From NCBI GenBank assembly GCA_037953745.1, contig JBAKBP010004459.1, positions 1 to 64,000 on the forward strand: a DNA stretch of 64,000 nt, in the 5' to 3' direction. Source of the DNA: Lithodes maja (taxonomy: Eukaryota; Arthropoda; Malacostraca; Decapoda; Lithodidae). A program made the position numbers and the translations under genes. The notes below the pieces were generated by a model. That model saw only the letters and a program-made list of their open reading frames with translations, searched no databases and was not told the origin of the DNA. Shown piece by piece: positions 11,105 through 22,200 of this stretch. Positions within the stretch are counted from its first letter, which is position 1. Every line of letters starts with the position of its first letter.

Positions 11105-12029
11105 CAGTAAACTTCCGTTAATCCGAAGGGCAGCGGACCGGCCCTCGTTCGGATTAGTGGATTTTTCGGATTATCGGACTTTACCCCTATGAACCTGTGT
11201 ATTAATGGCCTGACGAAAACATTGAGGCATTAGGCCACCCAAATGACACACACACATATCATATGTTCATGAAATCACTTCAAAAGTTTACCATTGTCAT
11301 TGTAGCCTATTACCTACTTCAAAACATTCAGATTAATGGTCAAAGGAATCTGCTGATATAAACGTAAACACCATATGTCCGCATCGTCTACTAGCGAGTT
11401 TGTCTTGCTCTTGAAGATCAGATCAGATGTGGTTCGGGAAGTAATGCCTTAACAACGGCACTTCCCTGAGAGGTTCTTGTAATTTTCCTTTTGTGATTTT
11501 CCTTTTGTGACGTGCTCTGTTATATTATATTGTATTGAAAGCACCCTTGTCTTGTTGTCTTGAAAGCACCCTTGGGACGCTCCGAGCACTGAACTATAAA
11601 TAGTAGCGTATCGGAACGTCCAAAGGTGCGTTTTCAAGCTCAAGACTAAATGCGCTTGCAGAAAATGCGGTGCAAGCCAGTAGCGCATCGGAGCGTCCCA
11701 AGGATGCGTTCAAGAGCAAAACAAACTCTCTAGCAGACGATGTGGTGTTTACGTTTATATCAGTAGCTTCCTTTGACCATTAATCTGAATGTTTTGAAGT
11801 AGGTAATAGGCTACAATGACAATGGTAAACTTTTAAAGTGAATTCATGAACATATGATGTGTGTGTGCTCCATTATGTGTCATTTGAGTGGACTAATGCC
11901 TCAAAAAGGGGACTTTGGGACTTCTTGAAATTCGGACCATCGGGTGAATTCGGATTTGGCCTCAAATTGAAAAATTCGGACTATTGGGAGATTCGAATCA
12001 TCGGTCGTCGGATTAAAGGACTTTTACTG
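11105..12029. mobile_element. 925-bp foldback element, pogo/Tigger-like termini
   Basis: The left end is CAGTAAACTTCCGTTAATCC and the right end, read inward, is CAGTAAAAGTCCTTTAATCC. Each is flanked by TA inside an alternating TA run (11103-11104 and 12030-12031), as in Tc1/mariner-type insertions. The terminal arms match over about 330 bp: 11105-11435 is largely the reverse complement of 11695-12029. The centre (about 11560-11700) also has inverted segments around GGGACGCTCCGA / TCGGAGCGTCCC. There is no transposase. The CAGT plus TAATCCG termini resemble pogo/Tigger families, so this is probably a non-autonomous foldback derivative. Confidence 0.75.
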
Positions 12030-12031
12030 TA

Positions 12032-12900
12032 TATATATATCGGCCTACACCACCAGGCGATAAGAGAGCTTTCATACTATTGTGGTGGACAAAAAAGAAT
12101 ATGCCCCACGTATCCTACTGCATGTCATACAAGGTGACTAATAGGTAGGATGGAGGTAGACTTGTGGACCAACAGCCATTACTATACAATAAAGCCTTGC
12201 TATTGGCACTGTCTTAGTATGGCTTTCTGAGGCTAGTGAAGAGTGGATAGGTGATAAAGGGGACTCTACTAGAGTCTTATTTGGGCACTATTTGGCACCA
12301 CACCAGGGTCGGCCACAGCGTTTGCAGTGTTTGCCTAATTCACAGTATAGGCTTGATATGGTACTGTGTTGTTGTAGCACTGTTGAGGCCGGTGTGATTT
12401 GCAAATAATATAAGTGCAGGCATTAATAGTAAGCATAATATCGAATACAAATACTTGCCTTGAACAATATGAAACATTCCAATAATGGAGGCATTGGTAG
12501 AACAACAAATTCTTCTTGTTCTCATTCAGTAAAAAACTGTTACACAAGTATGGCTAAAATCGTAAGATATATAACTAGTGTTATACATTGTACAGTAATA
12601 ACCAAATGTGGTTATTTAACTATTGTTACACCTCAGTAATTGAATTGGTACAAAGTCAATTACTTACCTAAATTGAACATAAAGGCATATACAATTGCAA
12701 ATCAGTTGGGAAGTAACCCAAACGCCACAAACAGCCATGAGAGTAGCAAACAGGTAAACCCCTCCATAGCCTGATTAAGATGAAGATCCCCAAACCTCCC
12801 ACAGCCACCCTGAATGATGTAGGTGGCCAAGACTCTTCCTTTACCAGTTCCAGAAAGGGGGCAGAGATTACCCCAGCACTATGCTCCCCCATTGGCCGGG
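12032..12900. other. No recognisable gene
   Basis: AT-rich DNA with no conserved frame or strong repeat visible. It lies downstream of the last cadherin exon identified, and could hold the missing terminal exon or 3' UTR. I could not support one. Confidence 0.4.
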
Positions 12901-12914
12901 GAAAAGAGCTCAAA

Positions 12915-13620
12915 GACATGACGTCACGGCATGCGGGCCGTGATGCTCACTCAGGCTATCATCCTATTGGGCAGCCCGGAAGCCAGGTAAATGGAAACGA
13001 AGGTTAAAGGGGATCTTAAAAAACTTCAGACCCAGGTCAGGCAAACCTGGAAGCCCTGTGATTGGCTGGCAGTGGACACCTCGATCTTCCAGACAGTCTT
13101 ATAAGGACTCCTCCCCCACCCCTCAGCACACAGTCGCCGCTGTTCCGAAGGACTCAGCTTCCCTCCTCTTCCTGCAGCCCAAACCCTTTCCTTCGACAGT
13201 ACCAAAGCCAGCTGGTGTGGACGGGAGCTTCGAATGAGGCAATACTAAAAGAAATAATTTGTTGGACTTGGAATGTTATAGACTGCCCTCGAGCCTACCC
13301 AGCCACTGCTGCAACTGCCCCCCATTGCCAACTGCCCAGAACTGTTGGAGCTGCAAGCACTGATCCAGCGATACATCCGTGGTACCCCAGATTCATATTT
13401 TATGAAGTTAACACATTGGGAGACAGAACTACCCAAAGTACTGAGAGAGGAAACCGGGCCGGAAGTTGAGGCGCTCACCCCCTACTATTGAGGCCGCCCC
13501 TTGAGAGAGACCTGCTGCCGACGCCCCCGAGTGTGGCCCTGATGTGAAGCTCAGACGTAGGTGCAGCCGACAACAATGTGATAAGCTGCCGAGACGCCCT
13601 GGCCCATCACCTTTTTATCA
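12915..13620 (+). promoter_or_regulatory. LTR-like or promoter region with CRE, CCAAT-like and TATA-like boxes
   Basis: On the plus strand TGACGTCA (12919-12926) is followed by GATTGG (13061), CTTATAAGGA (about 13097) and CTCAGCACACAG about 30 bp further. The same order (CRE, TATA box, TCAG-type start about 30 bp on) occurs in the LTR at 47844-47915, so a solo LTR from another element is plausible. No second copy, and no clear TG...CA boundary, is visible in the window. It could instead be a host promoter. Confidence 0.35.
13282..13491 (+). CDS. Unrecognised 69-codon frame, possible exon or gag fragment
   Basis: An open frame follows GTTATAG (a possible splice acceptor) and ends with TGA at 13489-13491. 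It reads TALEPTQPLLQLPPIANC, ELLELQALIQRYIRGTPDSY, then HWETELPKVLREETGPEVE. Composition is protein-like, with a helical Leu/Glu pattern, and it lies downstream of the promoter-like block. I do not recognise the family. It could be a terminal exon on the plus strand, a retroelement gag start, or chance. Confidence 0.3.
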   Translation, partial: TALEPTQPLLQLPPIANCPELLELQALIQRYIRGTPDSYFMKLTHWETELPKVLREETGPEVEALTPYY

Positions 13621-14328
13621 GTTGTGCTACAAAAAATGTAGGACCGTCAGACGGTCGATAGAATACTTCTAGCAGTACTGATAGGCAACCTTGATAAGGC
13701 TCATCGCTTTCCACAGGAGACGAATCATTGCTCAAAATACCTGTAATTTACTTCATGACTAAACTCAAGATCAGCTCCTAGAATGTCACTAAAATAAACA
13801 GTTACATGACTCCCTGTTCTAAACTCGAAGTCTTGCCAAGTTAGAACCTACAAAACCTAGTCAGCAAGAGAACTCACCAGGAAATATAGCTATCTTAACC
13901 ACCGAGCTTAAACTTGCCTATAATAACCACACAATCAACTTAGGATCCGTCAAGCCCTCTGCTACGGATAATTGATGCATTATGTAAGAACCTAGAATTG
14001 CTAATGAAATGTTCAGGTTAGACTGCCCCACCCCAGGAACATAGGCTCGAACATAATAACAAGCAGCGTTTCTCAGAACACAAAGTAATATTATCTTATT
14101 GCATAGTAATTGTACAGGTGCTACTGAGAGAGGTAATTCCGAGTTGAATAAGAATCTTTTACTATTATCACGATAGGACCGATCACTGCTTACCTGTTCC
14201 ACCCAAGTTCATTATTGCTTATATTGAAGAATTAAACACTTGCTAATGTTGAAGTGTTCAACACATGATTATGTTGAAGAGTTAAATACTTGCTCATGTA
14301 ACGGTTAAAGAGACGTTAATTAATTTTG
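13621..14328. other. No recognisable gene
   Basis: AT-rich intron-like DNA of the minus-strand cadherin locus. Around 14220-14300 there are short direct and inverted repeats of GTTGAAG(T/A)GTT. A good minus-strand donor-like string at 14201 (GGAACAG then GTAAGC) has no open exon next to it. Confidence 0.4.
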
Positions 14329-14552
14329 TCACGGCGTCAGGCAATAGATAGATAGATTTAATCTCTTCATTACGATAACACATTTTTCTGTGGTGGGCTG
14401 GATCTGTCAAAGTGAGGGTTGGTGTCCTCTACTTCCCATAGCCGTTTCTGACTTTACCATTTTCATCATTCTTATTTCTAACTTTTTTCCTGAGAATGGT
14501 GAAGGCAGTGGGGCCATAATGGTGTGCTCCACGGTTCCCTAGTGTCTTGCTC
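14329..14552 (+). repeat. 224-bp interspersed repeat, copy 1
   Basis: Begins TCACGGCGTCAGGCAATAGA and ends AGTGTCTTGCTC. It matches 16022-16245 across all 224 bp with a single mismatch seen by eye. The inner block GTGGTGGGCTGG...TCAAAGTGAG is related to the SINE-like repeats at 57350 and 60941. Here the 3' half found in copy 2 is missing. Confidence 0.85.
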
Positions 14553-15074
14553 CTTGCTTATATGAATCATGAGTTAATGATATTGACTGATCTAGAGGTC
14601 CAGCATTATACATAAGAACTAGAGGATTCTATATTGTATACTTATTGTGTAATTCTGTGCTTTGAACATTATCTGCCCCTAACCTTTATGTTAATAAAAC
14701 ATATTGTATATTTATGCTACCATTTGTTTGTGTTATCCAGCTGAGCAGGCAGTAGACCCAAGCCTTAAAATAATTGCATACCTAAACTATAATGTTTTTT
14801 ATTTCAATAAAATGTTGTTCATGGTATACTGTATGTAGCTTACACACAACCAATGAAGTCTTTGTAAAAAATTCCAAATAGTTTTCTAATCTTCGCTCAT
14901 TGTATTGTTAATGATCTATTGCCGTACTATGCTTAATATGGGATACATCCTAAGTAGGGGGAGTGCGTGAAGTATCTGTAATGATCTGCTCAATGTCCAT
15001 ATTGCACCACTACCTTGCTTACTGTCAGTGCGATTCAAATGAGAAACTTAATCCTACAATATGACTTACACTAC

Positions 15075-15245
15075 CTGTACCCAAGATTGTACCTTTGCTG
15101 TCAGCATCCTTGAGATGTTTGAGTTTGGTGTTGATAGTTAGCGACCTGGTTGCCTCGGGGAGGTTCTTCAGGAGGTCCATTACTTCTATAAACCCTGACA
15201 TCATCTGGCTCAAACTCTCCTGCTCCAGCTGCTCATCCCTCATTC
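15075..15245 (-). CDS. CadN: Cadherin exon I: C-terminal part of the cytoplasmic tail
   Basis: Follows acceptor TGTCCCGCAG and ends at donor ACAG|GTAGTG. Entered in phase 1 and left in phase 1, it encodes MRDEQLEQESLSQMMSGFIE, then VMDLLKNLPEATRSL and a Lys/Asp-rich end. It occupies the position where classical cadherins have the second half of the catenin-binding region, but the sequence is strongly diverged from what I know of arthropod CadN. It still has alternating acidic and hydrophobic residues that could bind an armadillo groove. Because the exon ends in a donor, at least one more exon must follow at lower coordinates or beyond position 1; I did not find it. Confidence 0.75.
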
Positions 15246-15459
15246 CTGCGGGACAGCGACACATTAAGGTACCTATGGAAAGTCTTTCTACCCAATTTTA
15301 TCACCATGATATGCTTGTATCTTGAAGGGCATGGTTATCAAGAAAAGTTGGAACTCTTGCAAGAACTGTGCATTTGCAAGGTATATATTGTCATGACTTC
15401 TCTACACAAAATATATAGGCCTATACAGGGCACAATAATTAATTTTGTCAAGAACTGAC

Positions 15460-15648
15460 CAGACATTGCTGATGAAAGGGAATCAGCACTGGACCCATCT
15501 CCCTCATATGCATATGCTCGAAGATCATCTTTAGCAGGCACAGGATCTGTCCACTTGACTCCCTGAATAATATGCTTTACACCTAGGTTATCCGTGCTAT
15601 CATCTTCATGGATAACTTTCTCTTCTGCCTTGGTCTGTATACCCTCCC
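15460..15648 (-). CDS. CadN: Cadherin exon H: catenin-binding part of the tail
   Basis: Acceptor TTTGCTAG and donor GTCAGT delimit a 189-bp exon, phase 1 at both ends. It encodes EGIQTKAEEKVIHEDDS, then IIQGVKWTDPVPAKDDLRAY and AYEGDGSSADSLSSAMS. The DDLR-Y-YEG-GS-SLSS pattern is the hallmark beta-catenin/armadillo-binding segment of classical cadherins, which links the adhesion molecule to actin. Codons join exactly to exon G (27828-27640) and exon I. This exon is the strongest evidence that the gene is a classical cadherin and not merely an EGF/LamG protein. Confidence 0.92.
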
Positions 15649-16021
15649 CTAGCAAAGGAAAAACATATTAATGTATATTATACATGAGGATAAATTACAA
15701 TGTTATAATGTTAAGATTCTTGAGATATCCCTAAGCCATCCATAGCTTTTAATCAAGAGTACTGTAACAGCTAATTTTTCTATTCTAATACCCCAAGGCT
15801 AGTTGTGGGTTATCATCACTGTTTACATTCTTATATCTCAGCAATTTAATCTCTTTAAGCGAGGTGGAAGGACAGAGAGGGAAAGGTGCACCGAGGGAGA
15901 GGTGGAAGGATGGAGTGAGGAAGTATATGAATGAAGGCGGTGCTGGTTGGGAGGAGGGGCGTCGACTGACTGGGAACAGAGGTGCATGGGGGCGGTTCGT
16001 TCATGGTCACCCCTTTGGGGA

Positions 16022-16445
16022 TCACGGCGTCAGGCAATAGATAGATAGATTTAATCTCTTCATTACGATAACACATTTTTCTGTGGTGGGCTGGATCTGT
16101 CAAAGTGAGGGTTGGTGTCCTCTACTTCCCATAGCCGTTTCTGACTTTACCTTTTTCATCATTCTTATTTCTAACTTTTTTCCTGAGAATGGTGAAGGCA
16201 GTGGGGCCATAATGGTGTGCTCCACGGTTCCCTAGTGTCTTGCTCTCACAACCCACTGGCGAAAGTCAGCCTTTCTCTCTCTGGCGTAGGGATGCTGCGA
16301 CCCCACTGCCCGCCACTTTGGTGTTGCAATTAGGTCTCTGGGTCAGTGGAGGCATATCTGGGAGCCTGGAGGCAGTTTCTGCCATGGCCATTCGTTTTGG
16401 GCGCTTCCTCTGGAAACGGGGTGTCAGAATGATGATGATGAACAT
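16022..16445 (+). repeat. 224-bp repeat, copy 2, with 3' extension and (ATG)n tail
   Basis: 16022-16245 matches copy 1 at 14329 with one mismatch. The copy continues through CTGGCGTAGGGATGCTGCGA and TCTGGAAACGGGGTGTCAGA and ends in GATGATGATGAA, a short-motif tail typical of SINE or LINE 3' ends. It is probably a non-LTR-derived retroposon. Copies 1 and 2 lie in direct orientation on either side of cadherin exons H and I. Confidence 0.7.
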
Positions 16446-17119
16446 ATTTTTCATGTTATTCATGCTAAAACTAGAAGATATATTCCAACTTAGGGAGGTA
16501 AAAACTATCCCAGTAAAACTCTGACTGTCACAGGTTGAATAAAATTGTTTAATAGTAGCCAAGAAATATAGATATTGATGTTATCTTACTGAGGAATTAA
16601 ACATATTTGTGAAGATGAAGGGTCAGTCATTCCATTTTTCGTATTTTATGTGACTGAATTCTACATTATTTTAAAAATTAAGCTTGCTCTTTATCCATAT
16701 GAATAATTTTATATTGGTTTCTAGTTAAACCTTTACTCCTGCAAAGGATTCATAATGTCAATGTTTATTATACAGTAGTAATCAGTTTGTTTCTATAAAA
16801 TTTGACATAAATAATTCTTAAAATATATACCTGCATTTTCTTGCATGAGTGACATCCAAAAATATTGAGTGATGAACAGAATATGCACAAAATGAAAATA
16901 ATACATCTATAGGCCTACAAATTCTAACTAAATTATACATAGCTGGCTTATTGCTCGTTGTTACTATTATATTAAAATAATCAGAGCAAGTAATCAGTTT
17001 ACAGAGCAAGTGAATTCTTTAACGGCATGCAGTTAGTCCAAAATTAAAATGTCGCATCCAATATTTGATGAATATTAATATTGTTCAATTATTCGGAATA
17101 GTGACAATTATAGTATTGT
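16446..17119. other. No recognisable gene; intronic AT-rich DNA
   Basis: The stretch lies between the (ATG)n-tailed repeat and the piggyBac-type element. I see no conserved frame, no paired repeat and no pol III motif on either strand. Confidence 0.4.
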
Positions 17120-17239
17120 TTAACCCAGTAAGCGCGAGCTATGTGTAGTGAACACCACACTTCTGGGCGGCATATACTAGGCTCCATTCCTGCCTATAAT
17201 CGTCAATTTACGATAAATATCAGTATTACTTATTCATAT

Positions 17240-19043
17240 TGTGACGCACCCAGTGCGTAGCAACGTAACCTGATTGTACTCCTTGGTACTCCACTGTACC
17301 GTCACGGACCGTGTACCATGCTGGCTGCTTATATTGAGTGTGACAACGTATAACTATGTTCTTTGTATCTCTGCAAAGGTCTCGTCATTTGCTAACCAGT
17401 GGTGGGTTTTGTTTTAAGCCATGTCGAGACCTTCCATTTAATATGTAGTATCAATAGAGAAGTTGATAGATGAGATGATAGGAATTCAGAGAGAGAGAGT
17501 GAGTTAGACTTCAGAGCGAGAGGGTAGCGGTGCGCCACGCTGCCGGGGGGGTGGTTGCCAGACGTATGGACCGGTTGGCAGCCCTGCGCTTATAGCTAGG
17601 TGCGACAGGGTTGGTAGTACATTGCCGCCTGCCTATGCTGTCTGGGCTGCCCATGTTGTCGTACAGCACATTGCCTGGAGGCTCGCTGTGTGCTCTATGA
17701 CCAGGTTGCCTAGAACCTTTGAGATTCTAACATCCCTTGCCCTCTCTCCCAATTTCTCACGGTTGCACTCTTTCTCTCTGACGACATTACTCTCATTTCA
17801 TTCTTCTCTCTATTTAAATGCATACCCTTCCCTTGAGGTCCTAAAGGAGTTTCAGCACTCACCTCTCGTATTACTCTTAGGACAAGCATATATTTACATG
17901 TATTAGATTTAAGGGGTTAATGTGAACAGCGATCTTCTTGATGAGGATAGTTGGTGAACGTTCTACATGTTCACGAGTTATATGCCCAGCTCATCATCCA
18001 ATTTGTGACTAGACTAGTGCCATGTGTAAGAGCCCGACCATGCCCAGGAGTTGTCTGTAGAGGGGCGAGGACTTAGCCTTGATTTGCCTACCGAGCCAGG
18101 AGCGAGTGTAGTACCAGAGACTACAGCTCGCTCGTAGTGCCGGTATAGTAGAGTAACGTAATTTATCTGTCCTTGTGTTCTCTGCAGTCTTTTCCTGGGT
18201 TCTCGCTTTCGGTGCTGGGACTCGTTGTTCCTGTGACTTGGCCTGCTAGCTAGAACACATGGGGATGATGAGTGGGTTATATCTTTATTTTACTATGCAT
18301 TGCAGCTCTCTTTAAGTTTATGTATGTAACACTTTACAGTACACATTACTCACACACAAGACAACACTATTAATACTTTCATGTATCAATTAACTGCACT
18401 GTCGTTTTGCTGGTGTGTCCGGAGTTCTGTTGCGTAGGGCGCATACAGACTCAGAGGGGAGACAGAGTGAGAGAAGCGAAGTAGCCTATGCGGTAGTAGG
18501 CTACCGGCGCAGTACTGTTGCCTGCAACCTTTTAGTTATTCCAAGTATAGATTCATTCTTATAATAAGTGACTACTGTTTATGTTCCTTCCATGTGTATT
18601 ATTAGGTATCTACTGGATCATGAACATCTTGTATGCTACATGCTAGTGCATGTTAGTAGGGGACAGTTATTCTAGTGCACGCGCTTTCAAGTAGGCGTGT
18701 ACATTTGTCATTTAGCATTTCACTGTCATACCTTTAGCCTGCTTCTATTCTACATTATTAGAGGCTTAATATTAACGTAGTTTCTTGAGTATTGCATTTC
18801 TTTAGTCATAACGTAACCTATAAATGTCTGAGGGAGTTTAGCCTCATAGCCTACCCCTGTTGTACACTTTCGCCGAGTTAAGGTACCTCGTTACCATAGA
18901 CGATAACTCTGTAGGGCGTTGGTGCTTTTGTTGTCTGGAGCATATAGTATTTGGGACTGGAATCGAGCGTGTCGTTGTCACATAAGCCATTTCTGTCCTA
19001 CGATCAAGAATCCCGAATATGTATTGCCGATCCAGCCGTAACA
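17240..19043 (+). repeat. 5' LTR of element 1
   Basis: TG...CA ends, 1804 bp, very long for a gypsy-type element. A TATTTAAATG box at 17811-17820 precedes TTCAGCACTC about 40 bp on, a possible promoter and start. A 94-codon frame (17622-17906, starting MPPAYAVWAAHVV) is duplicated exactly in the 3' LTR; there is no evidence that it is translated. Confidence 0.92.
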
Positions 19044-19065
19044 AAATGGCGACCTTGCACAAGAT
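19044..19065 (+). promoter_or_regulatory. Primer-binding site of element 1
   Basis: Three bases after the LTR comes TGGCGACCTTGCAC, beginning with the TGG complement of a tRNA CCA end. Element 2 has TGGCGACCTTGC at the same place (49297). The priming tRNA was not identified. Confidence 0.7.
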
Positions 19066-19286
19066 TCAGTAGTATCCTATCACATGTTTTTTGGAGAACT
19101 ATTCTATGCTACCTAGTAGAGCTGGCTAGAATTTTCTTGCATATTGGAGGAATTTTTATTGTGTCATTATTGTATTGGTGGACTTGCAGATTGTTTCGTT
19201 GGGGGTGTCTAGAGTAGAGTCATTCAAGCATCTTTAACATTTTGTGAGTCGAGACTGCAATTAGTAATAAGCACTTCTTTTTTTTT

Positions 19287-22200
19287 ATGAACAGCAATTG
19301 TATAACCAGCACTATGTCTAATGACTCATCATTTACGGGGGAGGATAACACGGTACAGCCTAGTAACCAGCAAGTACAACAGATGTTTAGGGAGGGGAGT
19401 GTTATAAGTGGAGAGAGGGATGCCCGGGCATTTTTGCAGACACCTTTGACCGAACAGCGCCTGCAGGCTATTGATTGTTACGGTCTTCGCTGTTTAGCCA
19501 CGGTTTTGGGGCGGGACTGTCCTGACAGTTGGCCCAAGAAGAATTTGGTGGCATGTTTGTTGGGTGATGGCGATGGGGCGGTGGGTGGAGTGGGGTCTTG
19601 GGGGGTTCCCTCCAAGCCTCCATTCCACTCTACCCCTGAGCTGGGCCCTCAGCCAGCGAGTCTTAGCACGATGCAGCAGGAGGGTTCTCAAGGGCAAGCT
19701 GGCTTACCCGTAAACACGTCTCGGTGTGGATCCCCCATTTTGTGCTCTCCCCCCCCAGGCCTGTCTCCTGAGATGTTATTTCAGCTAGAACTAGCTAAGT
19801 TTAAGCTGCAGGAGACTCAGATACAACAGGCTAGTATAGAACGCATAGAGGTTGCTAGAATCCAAGCCAATCAGGATGCAACCAGGTACCAGGCTGAAAT
19901 GGATGTCGAGAAGTCTAGAGTAGAGACCACGGGGCGTCATCTCGGTGGTGGGCACCGGGTTACAGACTCACTTTCGCATTTAATTAAGTTAGTACCCGCA
20001 TTTGATGAGACAGCAGTGACTGAGTTTTTTGCTCGTTTCGAAAAGAAGTGTCGTGAGTATGACTGGCCGGAGGTTAAATGGGCAGCATTAGTTTCATCAC
20101 GTCTAGTGGGTAAGGGGTTGAAAGCCTACGATGCACTGTCACTGGACGAGAGTGTAGTGTATGGACTGGTGAAGGAGGCTGTGCTCCGGGCCTACGAACT
20201 GCAACCCGAAACTTATAGATTGAAGTTCCGTGGCGTGAATAAGAAGAGCGATGTCAGTTTTATGGAGCACGCACGGGACTTAACAGATGCATGTAATAAC
20301 TGGTTTCGGTCCGAGCACGCAGAGTCGGCTGAGGAAATTAAGCAACTTTTCTATCTGGAACAGTTTTACAAATGCACTGGAACCGATCTAACGCTGAACA
20401 TTAAGGAAAAATGTCCCAAGACAGTAGAGGAGGCTGCCAAGATGGCAGACCTCAGATTATCATTGATTCGTGGTTGCGGTGCCGCTCAGAGGGCTGAGTC
20501 AGGGCAGAAGGGGCGCTATACCCCACCCACCAGAGTTTTCGATAATAACAAATCCTATGACACACATAACCACACTAAATGCATTGCACCTAATAACACC
20601 TACAAACACAAGCCTCTCCCGTTTACTAAAGGTCAGGCCCCTTCTTCGCCCGCACAAGGGAAGAAGCCCATTGGGGATGTGAAATGTTACAAATGTCAGA
20701 AGCTAGGCCATTATTCACGTGAGTGCCCTAGTAACACTCCCGCTAAGCCGGTGTCATTGGTTCACAGTATCGGTGTGTCTCTGAAGGCTGCAGCAACTGC
20801 CCGGGGTAGGTTGTCAGCAGCTGAGGCACACGCGGTAAAGAAGCATACGGAAGGCTCGACACCTGTCCGGGACACTTTCTGTGGCCATCGGGGGCACGGG
20901 TTTGTGAGCTGGGGGAGTGAACTACGGAGGGTTGACTTGCTGAGGGATACGGGGGCTTCGCAAACTTTGTTGAGGAACTTCACAGGGAAACCGATAAATG
21001 CGGCCAGAGTTGTTGTGGTGCAGGGTATAAATGCTACGAGGTCATACCCACTTGTGAGGTTGGAGTTGAGAGTGGGAGAGGTGTGCAGGGAGCTGGATGT
21101 AGGGATCGTTGAGTGTTTGCCAGTTGAGGGCGTCGACCTTCTTCTCGGCAACGACTTTGCGGTGCCCACTTCCGGGACTCCACCCTTAGTCGTTGCCGAG
21201 AGGGCGGCCGACGTGGATGGTGAGAATCGGGAATGGGTTGGGAGGTGCCAACAGGATGAGATGGCCTGTGTGGTAACCCGATCTCGCTCTGCGGCTCCTG
21301 CACAGCCTAGCACTCAACCTCGGGGACAGTGGAGGAAGGATCAGGAGAAGGTTGCTAAGGGCAGGAAAAGGGACATTGATTCTGCTGCACTTCTCGGTGA
21401 TTCGGTACTTGGACCTATAATAAACACGGGAGTTGACTCTGGCCCAGATATGGGGTGTAACAAGGCAGAGTTGGGTAAGACTTCGCGTGAGGCAAGAGCT
21501 GTAGCGAGAGCCACTAAGGCAGTAGAGCCTACTAGCCGGGGTAATGTCTTATTACAAAACCATCTTGATGCATTGACGCCCAGGGACATTAGTGAGCAGC
21601 AGCTGCAAGACGCTAGCCTAGCTCGTTATAGCAATGGTGCCATAGAGTTGGAGGAAGATGGGGATGCGAAGCCGGGAGATTTCTTTAGGCTCAACAGGAT
21701 ATTGTACCGCAGATTTCTAGACCCCAAATCGAAGTGGGAGGGCGGTGCGAGGGTAGTAGACCAGGTGGTTGTTCCAAATAAGTATAGAGAGTCCTTATTG
21801 TGTCTGGCGCATGATGTGCCGGTGGCGGGTCATTTGGGGGTAACAAAAACATTGGCGGCATTGGGCAGGTTTTTCTGGTGGCCTGGGGTCAAGGCTGATG
21901 TCTGTGCATGGGTGGCTGGGTGTGCGACCTGCCAGACAACGGGGAAGCCTAACCAGACCATCCCGAAGGCACCTTTGTTTCCCATACCTGTCACCGGGCC
22001 TCCGTTCAGCAAAGTTGTAGTAGATTTGGTTGGCCCTTTCCCACCTACTAGTAGTGGCAATAAATTCCTGTTGACAATCATGGATGTGGCTACGAGATAC
22101 CCGGACGCATACCCCATGAGAAACGGCTCGGCAAAGGCAGTTGTTAAAAACTTATTATTGTTCTGTTCCCGTTATGGATTTCCACGTGAGGTGCAGTCAG

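Noticed and set aside
12668..12919. Candidate cadherin terminal exon (83 codons, minus strand)
   Set aside because: No suitable acceptor and no resemblance to a cadherin C-terminus; it overlaps the promoter-like block.
13918..14202. Candidate last cadherin exon on the minus strand
   Set aside because: A donor-like GTAAGC is nearby, but no acceptor with the required phase 1 entry and no tail-like sequence was found.
17622..17906. 94-codon LTR-encoded gene, repeated at 25049
   Set aside because: Both copies are the same LTR sequence; no homologue is recognised and element 2's LTR has no matching frame, so chance is more likely.
20762..21313. Minus-strand 183-codon ORF in element 1
   Set aside because: Antisense of the protease region. 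Element 2 shows a similar antisense frame only because the sense protein is conserved.
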